Assembly: GCF_900103605.1 (NCBI RefSeq)
Contig: NZ_FNHY01000003.1
Coordinates: forward strand, 62,001-126,000
Source of the DNA: Psychrobacillus sp. OK028
GTDB lineage: Bacteria; Bacillota; Bacilli; Bacillales_A; Planococcaceae
Direction: 5' to 3'
Length of the DNA stretch: 64,000 bases
Of the stretch, positions 1 through 8,748 are shown piece after piece. Position 1 is the stretch's first letter. The number at the start of each line of letters is the position of its first letter. The notes under the pieces were generated by a model. It did not search any database, was not told the DNA's origin, and saw only the letters and a list, made by a program, of their open reading frames with translations. The position numbers were made by a program, and so were the translations under genes.

Positions 1-240
1 CTATATTATTTAGAGAAGTATGGAGATTTGTATGTAGAAAAAGGCTTTCAACCTATTAAAATTCTTTGGGAAAGTCATAACTGTACGATTGGCAAACGCA
101 TACGTGCCACTATGTTGCGAGAAACCGTTGAAGGTGTTGCCTTAGGTATTACGAATGATGGAGTTTTAGAGCTAAAACTAGACAGTGGTGAAATTCGAGG
201 TGTATATTCCGCCGATATTCATTTACTAGGAAGAAATTAA
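1..240 (+). CDS. birA: Biotin-[acetyl-CoA-carboxylase] ligase / biotin repressor, C-terminal part
   Basis: The frame is open from the first base and ends at TAA 238-240, so only the last 79 residues are present. They form the end of the catalytic domain and the SH3-like C-terminal domain of BirA (KRIRATMLRETVEGVALGIT, then ELKLDSGEIRGVYSADIHLL). BirA makes biotinyl-AMP and transfers biotin to the carrier protein of acetyl-CoA carboxylase. The B. subtilis type also represses biotin genes, but the N-terminal helix-turn-helix that would show this lies outside the window. The panBCD operon downstream matches the B. subtilis birA-panBCD order and supports the call. Confidence 0.9.
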   Translation, partial: LYYLEKYGDLYVEKGFQPIKILWESHNCTIGKRIRATMLRETVEGVALGITNDGVLELKLDSGEIRGVYSADIHLLGRN

Positions 241-352
241 TTTGGACGGATATCATTTTTTTTGTTATTCTGTATGTGTTGGGCAGTATCTTATTTGAAC
301 TGCACCTTTTGAAAAAAGTTTGTTTAACTAAATAGTCTGCCTTGATCTATAT

Positions 353-400
353 GACAGGGACGGAGAAAACCTACGAAAATAATTTTTCTGCCCTCCTGTC
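353..400 (+). promoter_or_regulatory. Candidate pan-motif RNA leader of panBCD
   Basis: GACAGG at 353-358 pairs exactly with CCTGTC at 395-400. Inside this stem, GG 362-363 can pair with CC 391-392 and AGAAAA 364-369 with TTTTCT 384-389, leaving a small asymmetric internal loop (359-361 opposite 393-394) and a bulged G390. A stem-loop with bulged purines directly upstream of panB is the description of the published pan RNA motif, a candidate structure found in 5' leaders of pantothenate genes. I did not have the Rfam model, so this identification is inference. The 3' arm is shared with the terminator at 391-423, so the two folds exclude each other. Confidence 0.55.
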
Positions 401-423
401 CAAATTGGAATAGGAGGGTTTTT
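391..423 (+). terminator. Intrinsic terminator in the panB leader
   Basis: CCCTCCT (391-397) pairs with AGGAGGG (412-418) and the inner TCC (399-401) with GGA (407-409). A T-rich tract follows at 419-423. It lies about 40 bases before the panB start, so it would act as an attenuator of panBCD. A birA terminator is the alternative, but it sits more than 150 bases after the birA stop. Confidence 0.7.
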
Positions 424-461
424 ATATGGTTTTCTCTTCACTACAAATGGAGGGATAATGT

Positions 462-1319
462 ATGAAAACGACGAGTAACTTTATTAGTATGAAAAAAAAC
501 AATGAGAAAATTACGATGATGACCGCTTATGATTTTCCAACGGCAAAATTTGCAGAAGATGCAGGTATGGATATGATTCTTGTCGGAGATTCACTAGGAA
601 TGGTAGTGCTCGGCTATGATTCTACTGTGCTGGTAACAATGGATGATATGATCCATCATGGTAAAGCTGTTAGACGTGGGGCCAAGGAAACTTTTCTAGT
701 AGTTGATATGCCTTTTGGAACATTTCATGGTTCTTTAGATCAAGCACTTACAAATGCAGTCCAATTACTACAGCAAACAGGTGCACAGGCAGTGAAACTC
801 GAGGGTGCGGATGCAGTTTTGCCTGTCATAGAAAAATTGACTTTTGCAGGAATTCCAGTTGTCGCCCATCTTGGTTTATTACCTCAATCTGCTGGCGTAT
901 TAGGTGGATACAAAGTTCAAGGTAAAACTGCCGCAGCAGCAGAAAAGTTAATAGAGGATGCAAGATTATGTGAGAAGGCTGGGGCATGTGCGGTCGTATT
1001 AGAATGTATTCCACACCAACTGACAGAAACAATTTCTAAAACTCTTACTGTCCCTACAATAGGAATTGGTGCCGGTGCTGCAGCAGACGGTCAAGTGCTG
1101 GTGTTCCATGATATGGTGAAGTATGGTACTCATCATATTCCTAAATTTGTTAAAGAATTTGCAAATGTAGGGGAACCAATACTGGCAGGTATCAGGCAAT
1201 ATGTAGATGAAGTAAAAAATGGTACATTCCCAACATTGGATCATTCCTTTACGATGAAGGAAGAACAACTTTCCCAATTATATGGAGGCAATCATGCAAA
1301 CAGTAGAAACGATCAATGA
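462..1319 (+). CDS. panB: 3-methyl-2-oxobutanoate hydroxymethyltransferase
   Basis: PanB moves a hydroxymethyl group from 5,10-methylene-tetrahydrofolate to 2-oxoisovalerate, giving ketopantoate, the first committed step of pantothenate and CoA synthesis in the cytoplasm. The 285 residues are normal length for this TIM-barrel enzyme. The Mg-binding motifs are intact: [11 protein letters not shown] near residue 41, VVDMPFGTF near 80 and KLEGAD near 112. A catalytic-region Glu is present in VLECIPHQL. The start at 462 follows GGAGGG with good spacing. The stop overlaps the panC start region, indicating one operon with panC and panD. Confidence 0.97.
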   Translation: MKTTSNFISMKKNNEKITMMTAYDFPTAKFAEDAGMDMILVGDSLGMVVLGYDSTVLVTMDDMIHHGKAVRRGAKETFLVVDMPFGTFHGSLDQALTNAVQLLQQTGAQAVKLEGADAVLPVIEKLTFAGIPVVAHLGLLPQSAGVLGGYKVQGKTAAAAEKLIEDARLCEKAGACAVVLECIPHQLTETISKTLTVPTIGIGAGAAADGQVLVFHDMVKYGTHHIPKFVKEFANVGEPILAGIRQYVDEVKNGTFPTLDHSFTMKEEQLSQLYGGNHANSRNDQ

Positions 1320-2139
1320 GCTAAAACAAATAATCGCTTTAAATAAAGATAAAACAATTGGTTTTGTTCCCACGATGGGTTATTTGCACGAAGGTCATCT
1401 GGCTCTATTAAACAAGGCAAGAAGCGAAAATGAATTAGTAGTGGCGAGTATTTTCGTCAATCCTGCCCAATTTGGACCAAATGAAGACTTAGATCGGTAC
1501 CCAAGAGATATCAAAAGAGACACACAGCTAGCGACGAATGCAGGGGTAGATATAATATTCATACCAACGCCAGAACAGATGTATCCATTTGACAGTGGCA
1601 TTTCAATTACTGTAGGAGACCTTTCGACAAAACTGTGTGGTGAGAGCAGACCTGGTCATTTTGATGGAGTACTTAAAGTGATCACTAAATTATTTCATCT
1701 CGTTCAGCCTACGAAAGCGTATTTTGGACAAAAGGATGCACAGCAGTTAGCGATTATTGAGACATTTGTGAATGCGTATAACTTTCCTGTTGAAATAGTT
1801 CGAGTACAGACAGTGAGAGAATCAGACGGTCTTGCAAAAAGTTCTCGTAATGTATTTTTAAATGAAAAGGAACGGTCAGAGGCTATTCATTTGTATAAAG
1901 CTTTGCAGTTAGCGACTATTAGGTGGGAAGAAACAAAGGATTTAACAGCAGCCATTACAATAGGGAAAGATCATATTGAAAGTAACACCTCTGGTAAAAT
2001 CGATTATTTTGAAGCGTTATCGTATCCTTCGTTGCAGCAAGTAACGGATGACACAAAAGAAGTTTTGTTTGCCACAGCTGTATTTTTTGAAAAAGCTCGG
2101 TTAATAGACAATATTCTAATAGTGAAAAAGGATGTGTAA
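1294..2139 (+). CDS. panC: Pantoate--beta-alanine ligase (pantothenate synthetase)
   Basis: PanC joins pantoate and beta-alanine, using ATP, to make pantothenate. The nucleotidyltransferase signature [10 protein letters not shown] (HIGH-like) is near residue 26 and the KMSKS-like KSSRNVFL is near 180. [18 protein letters not shown] is the conserved pantoate-binding stretch. I chose ATG 1294 rather than the in-frame ATG 1282, because GGAGG at 1284-1288 is five bases before 1294 while 1282 has no site. This gives 281 residues, the usual size. The gene overlaps the end of panB by 26 bases, so the two are probably translationally coupled. Confidence 0.97.
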   Translation: MQTVETINELKQIIALNKDKTIGFVPTMGYLHEGHLALLNKARSENELVVASIFVNPAQFGPNEDLDRYPRDIKRDTQLATNAGVDIIFIPTPEQMYPFDSGISITVGDLSTKLCGESRPGHFDGVLKVITKLFHLVQPTKAYFGQKDAQQLAIIETFVNAYNFPVEIVRVQTVRESDGLAKSSRNVFLNEKERSEAIHLYKALQLATIRWEETKDLTAAITIGKDHIESNTSGKIDYFEALSYPSLQQVTDDTKEVLFATAVFFEKARLIDNILIVKKDV

Positions 2140-2142
2140 CAC

Positions 2143-2526
2143 ATGTTACGAATGATGTTAAATGGTAAAATTCACCGCGCAGTGGTGACGGAAGCGGATT
2201 TAAATTATGTAGGAAGTATTACAATCGATCAAAATATACTAGATGCCGTTGGTATGTTGCCAAACGAAAAAGTGCATATCGTTAACAACAATAATGGTGC
2301 TCGTTTCGAAACATATATTATCTCCGGTGAACGTGGAAGTGGAGTGATTTGCGTAAACGGAGCAGCAGCACGCTTAGTACAACGGGGGGATGTAGTGATT
2401 ATTCTTTCGTATGCCTATGTGATGAATGAAGAAGCACAATCACATAAACCAACAGTTGCAATTATGAACCAAGATAATTCTATCGATCACATTATTCATT
2501 ACGAACCAGAAGCTACAATTATGTAA
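2143..2526 (+). CDS. panD: Aspartate 1-decarboxylase precursor
   Basis: PanD decarboxylates L-aspartate to the beta-alanine used by PanC. It is made as an inactive proenzyme that cleaves itself between Gly24 and Ser25 to create the pyruvoyl cofactor; the site is seen here as YVGSIT at residues 22-27. Lys9 and the NGAAARL segment near residue 72 are the usual active-site elements. The length of 127 residues is typical. The start lies three bases after the panC stop with AAAGGATG upstream, so it is the last gene of the panBCD operon. Confidence 0.97.
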   Translation: MLRMMLNGKIHRAVVTEADLNYVGSITIDQNILDAVGMLPNEKVHIVNNNNGARFETYIISGERGSGVICVNGAAARLVQRGDVVIILSYAYVMNEEAQSHKPTVAIMNQDNSIDHIIHYEPEATIM

Positions 2527-2540
2527 TCGAGAAAAAATTA

Positions 2541-2588
2541 AGCCTGCCTTTGAAGTCAGAGAAGAGGTACTTCAAAGGCAGGCTTTTA
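2541..2588. terminator. Bidirectional terminator between panD and the NA37-family gene
   Basis: A perfect 16-bp stem (2541-2556 with 2569-2584) has a 12-base loop. TTTT follows on the plus strand, and an A-rich run upstream (2530-2536) gives T's on the minus strand. It lies between two convergent genes and can stop transcription from both sides. Confidence 0.9.
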
Positions 2589-2652
2589 TATATTTTCATT
2601 CACGTACAAAATTATCTTTGAAGCCGGGTAGTGGGACTCTATCAGTCTATGA

Positions 2653-3657
2653 TTAAATTTCTTCTTGGAAATAGATTTTATAAAACTTTCTATGTGTTAA
2701 TTCATCATAGCCAACTTCGATAAGCTGATCCACTTGTTCAATATCCCGTACATTCACTTGAATCTCAATATTGGAATCTAGCTTTATTTTACGTTTATAC
2801 GTTTTTTCTACCTTTGCTATAGCGCTCTCCGAAATGACCGTTTCATATGGTTTTACAGATTGGACGATAATGTCTTTTTGGACTGAATCCGTTTTGTCAA
2901 AGACTGTATCAATATAGTTATCTACTTGAAATTCTTCTTCATTCCTAAAGTAATCGAGTGTTTTGTTTAAAAAACCTAATTTTTCGGTATTCGTGTAACT
3001 TTCTTCTTTAATAATATATTTTTTACACTCTGTTAACGCTAAGTTCGTTTTATGATAATGTTCATCAGCTACTTTAATCTTTAGAAAACGCTCTTGCCAA
3101 TAAACAACATCCTCTTTTTTCTTTGTTTTCATAAAGACAGCAGGAGCTACGTCTGGTCCCATATCCACGAAGACTGCCATATTATTAATTTTTTTTACAT
3201 TAATACCGTCCACGCCATTCACAATCATTTTGTTTTGCTCGTTTTTCACATCTAGAAACATTTCTTTTTCATCTAACTTCACAATGGCTAATGCCTTTTT
3301 TACTTCTGAATTCCATAAGCAATTATCGAATAATCCTATAAACAATTCACCATTTTTAATATTAGGATGTTGGGATACACTTTTTAAATGGGTTGCAATA
3401 TGTTTAGATTGTTCAAGAAAACTGCTGTTCTGATCAAAAATTGAATTTACATATGTATACATTTCATTTAATCCAATATCTGTTTCATGAAAAAATTCAA
3501 ATTGCTGCTCCAAATCAATTTTATTGAATGCTAACTGTGTAAAGGCCGCTTCTAGCATAACCTCTGGTCGGGAGAATGCCTCATCACCAAACACAAGTGT
3601 ATCACCTACATAATGTACGACATACTGAGCTAATTTACTTTCACTTATTTCTAGCAT
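2653..3657 (-). CDS. Nucleoid-associated protein, NA37/YejK (NdpA) family
   Basis: The translation follows the Firmicutes/Bacteroidetes branch of the 37-kDa nucleoid-associated family along its length: VVHYVGDTLVFGDEAFSR at the N-terminus, the ELFIGLFDNC and VNGVDGINVKKIN segments in the middle, and KFYKIYFQEEI at the C-terminus. E. coli YejK is a nucleoid component that also binds topoisomerase IV; the role in Bacillales is not established, and phage-borne copies exist. ATG 3657 is preferred over GTG 3666, because AAGGTGA lies five bases before it; this gives 334 residues. The gene is a single unit convergent with panBCD and is absent here in B. subtilis. Confidence 0.8.
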   Translation of the reverse strand: MLEISESKLAQYVVHYVGDTLVFGDEAFSRPEVMLEAAFTQLAFNKIDLEQQFEFFHETDIGLNEMYTYVNSIFDQNSSFLEQSKHIATHLKSVSQHPNIKNGELFIGLFDNCLWNSEVKKALAIVKLDEKEMFLDVKNEQNKMIVNGVDGINVKKINNMAVFVDMGPDVAPAVFMKTKKKEDVVYWQERFLKIKVADEHYHKTNLALTECKKYIIKEESYTNTEKLGFLNKTLDYFRNEEEFQVDNYIDTVFDKTDSVQKDIIVQSVKPYETVISESAIAKVEKTYKRKIKLDSNIEIQVNVRDIEQVDQLIEVGYDELTHRKFYKIYFQEEI

Positions 3658-3921
3658 GGTCTTCACCTTCTAATCTTTATTAATAGCTAATTTACCATAT
3701 CATACTCCGCATATTATTATCATACATTTATGCTTAATATAAAAATTGTTGAGTTAATGAAGTGGATATCTAGAGAGTAAGTATAAATAATAATACAGTT
3801 TTCCTTGCCAATTAAATGGAGAAACGTACAGGGTGTTTATTTTAACCTTAATTGTTAATAATAAAACATGTTTATGTTAACCTATAATTAGGTGATTTAT
3901 TACTTTTAAGGAGTGTAAATA

Positions 3922-4110
3922 ATGAAAAATAAAACACGAACAATAATTACGCTGGTAGGTAGTTTCATTCTTTTTGCTTTAGGTACATTTAGAATACTTA
4001 CTGAATCACTTTCTTCAACACCTTTGTTTGTAGCATATATTTTTACAATTACTGGATTAATTGGAGTTATAGCTAATAGTTTGATTCTAAAAAAGGTAAA
4101 AACAAACTAA
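3922..4110 (+). CDS. Small two-helix membrane protein of unknown function
   Basis: The 62 residues begin with MKNKTR and contain two hydrophobic segments (about residues 9-24 and 34-54) joined by a short polar turn, ending in a basic tail (LKKVKTN). AAGGAGTG lies at a good distance upstream, a perfect TATAAT sits at 3883-3888, and an intrinsic terminator follows, so the gene looks real and monocistronic. I do not recognise a family. Confidence 0.6.
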   Translation: MKNKTRTIITLVGSFILFALGTFRILTESLSSTPLFVAYIFTITGLIGVIANSLILKKVKTN

Positions 4111-4120
4111 ATAAAATGAG

Positions 4121-4152
4121 AAAAGCGATCCATATTAGAAATCGCTTTTTTC
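4121..4152 (+). terminator. Intrinsic terminator after the small membrane protein
   Basis: AAAAGCGAT (4121-4129) pairs with ATCGCTTTT (4141-4149), followed by more T's. It ends the 3922-4110 transcript. The next 200 bases (4153-4349) hold no gene I can support. Confidence 0.8.
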
Positions 4153-4349
4153 TGATAAAAATTAAATTGGATACATTAATTTTAGGAGTGTTCGGTTTCT
4201 CAGGTATTCAAACTTATGTTAGGAATGGCCAAGCGGATTTTCGTTATACTCTCTGGAAGCTTATTTAGCCAACGGAGTTTAATCAAGCAGAACGACGTTT
4301 TTTAAAAAGCTACTCCTTTAAGTATTGCTAATAATAATTTTTCTAATTT

Positions 4350-5564
4350 TCAATTTCTTCTTGTGGTTTCACTTTTTTCATGTCCCACGTCAAATGCTTT
4401 CGTTTTATTGCTCCCAAATAAATACAATAACAAAATGACAATCATAAAAGCTGCAGAAAAGCTAAAAGTCATGCCGTAACCAACACTTTTTGCTAAGATT
4501 CCAAGTCCCAATGATCCTATTGCCAATCCAAAATCTATAAATATAAGCAGCATAGAATTGGCAGTTGCCTTTTTCTCAGGTGGTACAAGGGTTAATGCCC
4601 ATGCTTGAATTATTGGATGGATGATAGCATAAGCGATTCCGAATAGTGCCCCTGAAATCCAAACCATCCCCATACCAGTAGAAAAGCCTAACAAGATCAA
4701 ACCAACAGTTCCTGAAATAGCACCTGGAATAATAAGAATTCTATGGCCGAATTTATCGAAAATTTTACCTGAGAAAACCCGAACGATTATCATTGCAATC
4801 GCTTGTGCGATAAAAAATTGTGAAATCCTTCCACCAACATCAATCTCTTTACCAAACGCCCCTATGAAGTTAACTGTTCCTGCAATTGCCATGTAATTTA
4901 AAGCTACCAGAATACATGGAAGAAGGACACGCTTATCAAACATGTACTTATAGAATGGCTCTTTATTTGTTGGTTGTGGACTTTCCTTTTCATTTTTAAC
5001 AGTGTTTTTTACGAAAAAACTGCACACAAATGCAAAAGACATAAGCCCTAAAGTTAACATCATCATTGATCGGAATGAATAATTTGCAAGATAAGCAATA
5101 GCGATTAGCGGTCCCATTGTCGTTCCAACGCTTGTAGACATTGCAAAAAAAACAATGCCCTCGCCTAAACGGGATTTAGGAACGATATTACTTGATATTG
5201 TAAAGACCAAAATTGTCAGCATACTAAAGCCGATACCTTGTAGTGCTCTAATGAATATTAAAAAACCGATAGAGTCGTTTATAAAAGTAAGAGCGATTGT
5301 TCCCAAAAAGTAAACAAGTGAAATGATGAGAAGCAATTTCATATTCACTTTTTGGATAATTACACTGGCAAAAAAGCGCGTAATTAGTGATGCTGTCATT
5401 AAGGTCGTGGTCATGATTCCTGCGATTGCAGGATTGTCACTAATGGTTGATACAAAAATTGGGAAACCTGCAGTAATCATATAAAAAGAAGCGAACATTA
5501 CTGAAGACAATATAATAATAATTAAATATTGGTTTGTCCATAATTTAACTTTTTCTTTACTCAT
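4350..5564 (-). CDS. Major facilitator superfamily transporter, drug-efflux-like
   Basis: The 404-residue protein has about twelve hydrophobic helices with a central polar loop (KNTVKNEKESPQPTNKEPFYKY, near residue 190) splitting it six plus six, the standard MFS layout. The helix-4 region RALQGIGFSMLTI resembles the motif of 12-helix proton antiporters, and FDKFGHR near residue 270 is the second-half version of the MFS loop 2-3 motif. The likely role is export of small toxic compounds in exchange for protons. The substrate cannot be read from the sequence. Only a weak ribosome site precedes ATG 5564, and the gene stands alone. Confidence 0.85.
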   Translation of the reverse strand: MSKEKVKLWTNQYLIIIILSSVMFASFYMITAGFPIFVSTISDNPAIAGIMTTTLMTASLITRFFASVIIQKVNMKLLLIISLVYFLGTIALTFINDSIGFLIFIRALQGIGFSMLTILVFTISSNIVPKSRLGEGIVFFAMSTSVGTTMGPLIAIAYLANYSFRSMMMLTLGLMSFAFVCSFFVKNTVKNEKESPQPTNKEPFYKYMFDKRVLLPCILVALNYMAIAGTVNFIGAFGKEIDVGGRISQFFIAQAIAMIIVRVFSGKIFDKFGHRILIIPGAISGTVGLILLGFSTGMGMVWISGALFGIAYAIIHPIIQAWALTLVPPEKKATANSMLLIFIDFGLAIGSLGLGILAKSVGYGMTFSFSAAFMIVILLLYLFGSNKTKAFDVGHEKSETTRRN

Positions 5565-6097
5565 GGTAATATAAGACCAACTTTCAATAATAGAGATGAT
5601 TTTTTTATTCTTCCCATATTTTCAAAAAAATATTTAGAGGTGTTAAAAGTAATTAATCCTTCGTAGGAGATACTTCAAAATATTATTTCGTGGTTGTTTG
5701 GCATGTATGGGGAAATAGAATACTGTAGTGTTTAAAAATATACATCTATTAAAAGCAATTGCCATGGTAAATGAGGAACATATACTAACTAAGAGATAAC
5801 TATGAAAATAATGCCACAAAGAAGTTGAGTTTAGAAAAAGGTAAATGCTAGGTATATAAATACTATAAAACTATGAGAATAGCTTGTTGAAGAAAAAGTT
5901 ATGGAAGAATGGAAAGAAGTTAAATTTACTTAGAGAAGCTTTACTTCTAAAAAGGAGTAAAGCCTTTTTCTTATTATGCATACAAAGGTAGAATACTTTT
6001 TAAAACTTAATATAGCAAAAGCCACCTCGTAGCATGCGATGAAAAGATATTTCTTTCATCGACTCTCTTATGCTAACTGAATTGGATGCGGCTACTT
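5565..6097. other. Gene-poor interval with an orphan terminator
   Basis: There is no ORF here with a ribosome site and coding character. At 5938-5968 a plus-strand terminator (GCTTTACT pairing with AGTAAAGC, then CTTTTTC) has no gene in front of it. Directly before it, a 16-codon open stretch ends LVEEKVMEEWKEVKFT, which looks like the tail of a lost gene. At about 6014-6095 there is a long imperfect inverted repeat (TAGCAT..GATGAAA..TTTCATC..TATGCTA inside AAAAG..CTTTT), which may terminate the minus-strand gene at 6098. Confidence 0.45.
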
Positions 6098-6559
6098 TTA
6101 TATTTTTTTAATTTTTTCTGTATCGGCTACCTTATCATGAATTTCTTCTTCCATTGCTTGGACGTGTTCATCTTCATGCTCTTGGTGAGGTTGAGGATGG
6201 AACCATTGTATTTCCCCTTCGTGGACAAAGCCTTTATATTCTTTACCTTGAACTTGAATTGAAAATTGTTGACGTTCGTGCAATCTTCCCTCAAAAGCTA
6301 GAGTAAGTTCGAGGTCTTTTTCTTCACTATTCGTTCCATGATCTTTCATCAGCTTGTAGATACTTTTTTCTAATGTATCTGTTTTATCGTCACCGATCAT
6401 TTGCCTCGGGTGTGGTTGAAGCCATTGAATTTCCTCATTGTGGTAATGACCCTTATATTCCTTTCCTCGAACGTTAACTGTGAATTCGTATCGTTCATAA
6501 AGTCGTTCTTCAAATACAGGCTCTACTCCAAACTTTTCTAGTTCGTTATCGATAGACAT
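6098..6559 (-). CDS. Small acidic protein with an internally duplicated domain (YheE/DUF5342-like)
   Basis: The 153 residues consist of two copies of a roughly 55-residue unit. Copy one has ERLYERYEFTVNVRGKEYKG then EEIQWLQPHP; copy two has GRLHERQQFSIQVQGKEYKG then GEIQWFHPQP. The pattern of an F-V/I-V-x-G-K-x-Y-K-G strand followed by I-x-W resembles single-domain Bacillus proteins such as YheE; that link is from memory and uncertain. The tail is rich in Glu and His. AAGGAGTG lies just upstream of ATG 6559. No biochemical function is known to me. Confidence 0.6.
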   Translation of the reverse strand: MSIDNELEKFGVEPVFEERLYERYEFTVNVRGKEYKGHYHNEEIQWLQPHPRQMIGDDKTDTLEKSIYKLMKDHGTNSEEKDLELTLAFEGRLHERQQFSIQVQGKEYKGFVHEGEIQWFHPQPHQEHEDEHVQAMEEEIHDKVADTEKIKKI

Positions 6560-6663
6560 TGTTTCACTCCTTTATCAATATTTCTCTTGAGTACTTCCCA
6601 GGATAACTAATAAATATTCAAAAAAATAAACGTGATTAAATTCGATTGCGTGTCATTCAATGT

Positions 6664-7593
6664 TTAAAGGTTTGGCATTAGTTTTCGGGCAAATAAAAAC
6701 AGCCATGTGCTAAGGACGAAAGGCATAGTTAATGGCGGCAGACCATAGGGCAGTAAAAAGCTATCCAGACTAGCGGTGATCAGCACGGATATTACCGCTG
6801 CAAGCAGACCAGTAAAAGGGATCAATTTCTTTCTGTTATGAAAAACGTCTGAAACGGCAAAAATAGTTAATATAGCATTATATCCGTATAATCCGGAACT
6901 CAATAATGGGCGTTCGCTACCTAGATAATAAGCAGCCAACAAGGAAATAATGGTTGCGTATATAGCTAGCATCCCGAGACGTCTACTAGCAAAGAAAATG
7001 CCGGCTAGAATGATAAGCCCGCTCCAAATATTATCAAGGAAATAAATTTGTCCAATACTTTTCGTAAACCCACTTATAAAATCAATGGGACCAGAGATAT
7101 CCAAATGCCAATAAGCCAGACCCTGCGGAACGAGAGAGTTGATCGCTTCGAAAAACTGTAAACGATGTGAAGCTGTTAGTAAAAACCATGTCAAAATGAT
7201 GTAAGGGAAGGTAAGGGAAGGGACATCAAATGGTTTTGTTAAATGCATCATCCCTGCAGTGAAAATAGCGGCGATCACGGCACTGAACAAAGCGATTATC
7301 CAGCGCTGATTTCCTTCTAAAAACAGCACCGTTGCTAACCCGGAAAGAGTTGAGTTGAAGCTGAATAAACCTTGAGAAATCAGTTTTTCGTCTGCCCCTC
7401 CTATTTTCGCGGTTACTGTACCGATAAGGGAAGAGATGAAAGTTATGATGCTTAATGGAACAGAATAGATAGAAATAGCTACGAGTACAATAAGACCAGT
7501 GACGGAATTTTCAATTAATAGAACTTGTGAGATACCTTTTAGTGAAGCGGAGAACATAGTAAGTGTATTGTTTGAAACTTGATGTTTTTGCAT
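6664..7593 (-). CDS. Urea transporter, UT family
   Basis: An integral membrane protein of about ten hydrophobic segments with the two-fold repeat typical of urea channels. The pore motifs GLFSFNSTLSGLA (near residue 74) and GLYGYNAILTIFAV (near 235) are matching halves, and each half ends in a Leu-Thr-x-Pro-F/Y element (SLTFPYIILTWFL and PLTMPFVLSTWLF). It lets urea enter the cell down its gradient. ATG 7593 is chosen over 7632, because AAAGGAG lies six bases before it; this gives 309 residues. It is transcribed away from ureABCEFGD, so uptake and hydrolysis are encoded side by side. Confidence 0.92.
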   Translation of the reverse strand: MQKHQVSNNTLTMFSASLKGISQVLLIENSVTGLIVLVAISIYSVPLSIITFISSLIGTVTAKIGGADEKLISQGLFSFNSTLSGLATVLFLEGNQRWIIALFSAVIAAIFTAGMMHLTKPFDVPSLTFPYIILTWFLLTASHRLQFFEAINSLVPQGLAYWHLDISGPIDFISGFTKSIGQIYFLDNIWSGLIILAGIFFASRRLGMLAIYATIISLLAAYYLGSERPLLSSGLYGYNAILTIFAVSDVFHNRKKLIPFTGLLAAVISVLITASLDSFLLPYGLPPLTMPFVLSTWLFLFARKLMPNL

Positions 7594-7815
7594 AAAAAAC
7601 TCCTTTAATAAATTTTCGTGGTGAAGAGGCATGTTTGCCTTAGGCTAGGGGAGAGTTTTTTTATTTTATTATCGCAACGTTACATCTCACTCGAACTTGC
7701 ATGATTTTACGATGATTTCTTTACGTGCTTTTCCATCTATCTGTTAGTAACATCTCCATTTTTCTTATACAACCGCTCATTTAATTTCAATTGAATATGC
7801 AATTTTGCTCACTCA

Positions 7816-7869
7816 AAAACACCTTCTATTTAATACTTTTTTAAAGTATGCCCTTATCGAAGGTGTTTT
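7816..7869. promoter_or_regulatory. Two-tier hairpin between the urea transporter and ureA
   Basis: The outer stem is 11 bp (7816-7826 with 7859-7869) and the inner stem 7 bp (ATACTTT 7833-7839 with AAAGTAT 7843-7849). A T-rich tract follows on the plus strand and A's precede it. It sits in the 517-base divergent intergenic region, where a terminator is not expected unless it attenuates one of the two transcripts or marks a lost gene. I found no clear TnrA/GlnR box here. Confidence 0.5.
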
Positions 7870-8110
7870 ATATCATCTATTCTTTGAGGTTTGTCTTATA
7901 GTCTATTTAAACTTAATCATACACGGTCTAACTGTGAATTTTCGTTTTAAGCTATGCATTTATTTATACCACTAGTACTTTAATAAATTTAAATAAGAAT
8001 AAAAATTTATGTATAAAAGTTCGAGAATATAGAAATTGATATATGAGCTTATCATATTTTTTTAGCTGGAAAGAAATCCAAGAAATTTATTGTTAAATGG
8101 AGGAATGTAT

Positions 8111-8413
8111 ATGCGTTTGTTGCCTAGAGAACAAGAAAAATTATTAATTGTTGTGGCAGCTGATTTGGCAAGGCGTCGAAAAGAACGAGGATTGAAGCTG
8201 AATCACCCGGAATCGGTTGCATTGATCACGCATGAAATTTTAGAAGGTGCTCGTGATGGTAAAACTGTTGCCGAGTTAATGGAATACGGTGCAACCATTT
8301 TGACGGTCGACAATGTCATGGAAGGCGTTTCCGAAATGATACACGATGTGCAAGTAGAAGCAACATTTCCAGATGGGGTAAAACTCGTAACAGTCCACGT
8401 ACCTATAAGATAA
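8111..8413 (+). CDS. ureA: Urease subunit gamma
   Basis: The smallest structural subunit of the nickel urease, which hydrolyses urea to ammonia and carbamate. The 100 residues match the usual length: [22 protein letters not shown] at the start, [22 protein letters not shown] in the middle, HVPI near the end. ATG 8111 was chosen because GGAGG lies seven bases upstream; the longer TTG form has no site. It is the first gene of ureABCEFGD. Confidence 0.97.
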   Translation: MRLLPREQEKLLIVVAADLARRRKERGLKLNHPESVALITHEILEGARDGKTVAELMEYGATILTVDNVMEGVSEMIHDVQVEATFPDGVKLVTVHVPIR

Positions 8414-8427
8414 GGAGGAATTTTGGC

Positions 8428-8745
8428 ATGATACCCGGAGAATATATTTTAAAGTCTGAAGATATTATTTGCAATGAAGGGCAGGAAACGAAAAAGATTT
8501 CCGTTTTAAATAAAGGAGACCGTCCCGTACAGGTAGGATCCCATTTTCATTTTTATGAAATCAATACAAGCCTTGAATTTGATAGAGAAGCAGCCTTTGG
8601 ATTTCGCTTAGATATTCCAGCTGGTTCAGCGGTTCGTTTTGAGCCAGGTGATAAAAAAGAAGTACAATTGGTCGCATTCACTGGGGAAAGACGTGTATAC
8701 GGATTAAACAACAAAACAGAAGGATCGTTAGAACGGGGGGAATAA
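8428..8745 (+). CDS. ureB: Urease subunit beta
   Basis: The second structural subunit, 105 residues, recognised by the conserved [19 protein letters not shown] core (residues 31-49) and the [20 protein letters not shown] segment. It packs against UreA and UreC in the (alpha-beta-gamma)3 core. AAGGAGG lies before ATG 8428, 14 bases after ureA, so it is cotranscribed. Confidence 0.97.
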   Translation: MIPGEYILKSEDIICNEGQETKKISVLNKGDRPVQVGSHFHFYEINTSLEFDREAAFGFRLDIPAGSAVRFEPGDKKEVQLVAFTGERRVYGLNNKTEGSLERGE

Positions 8746-8748
8746 TAG

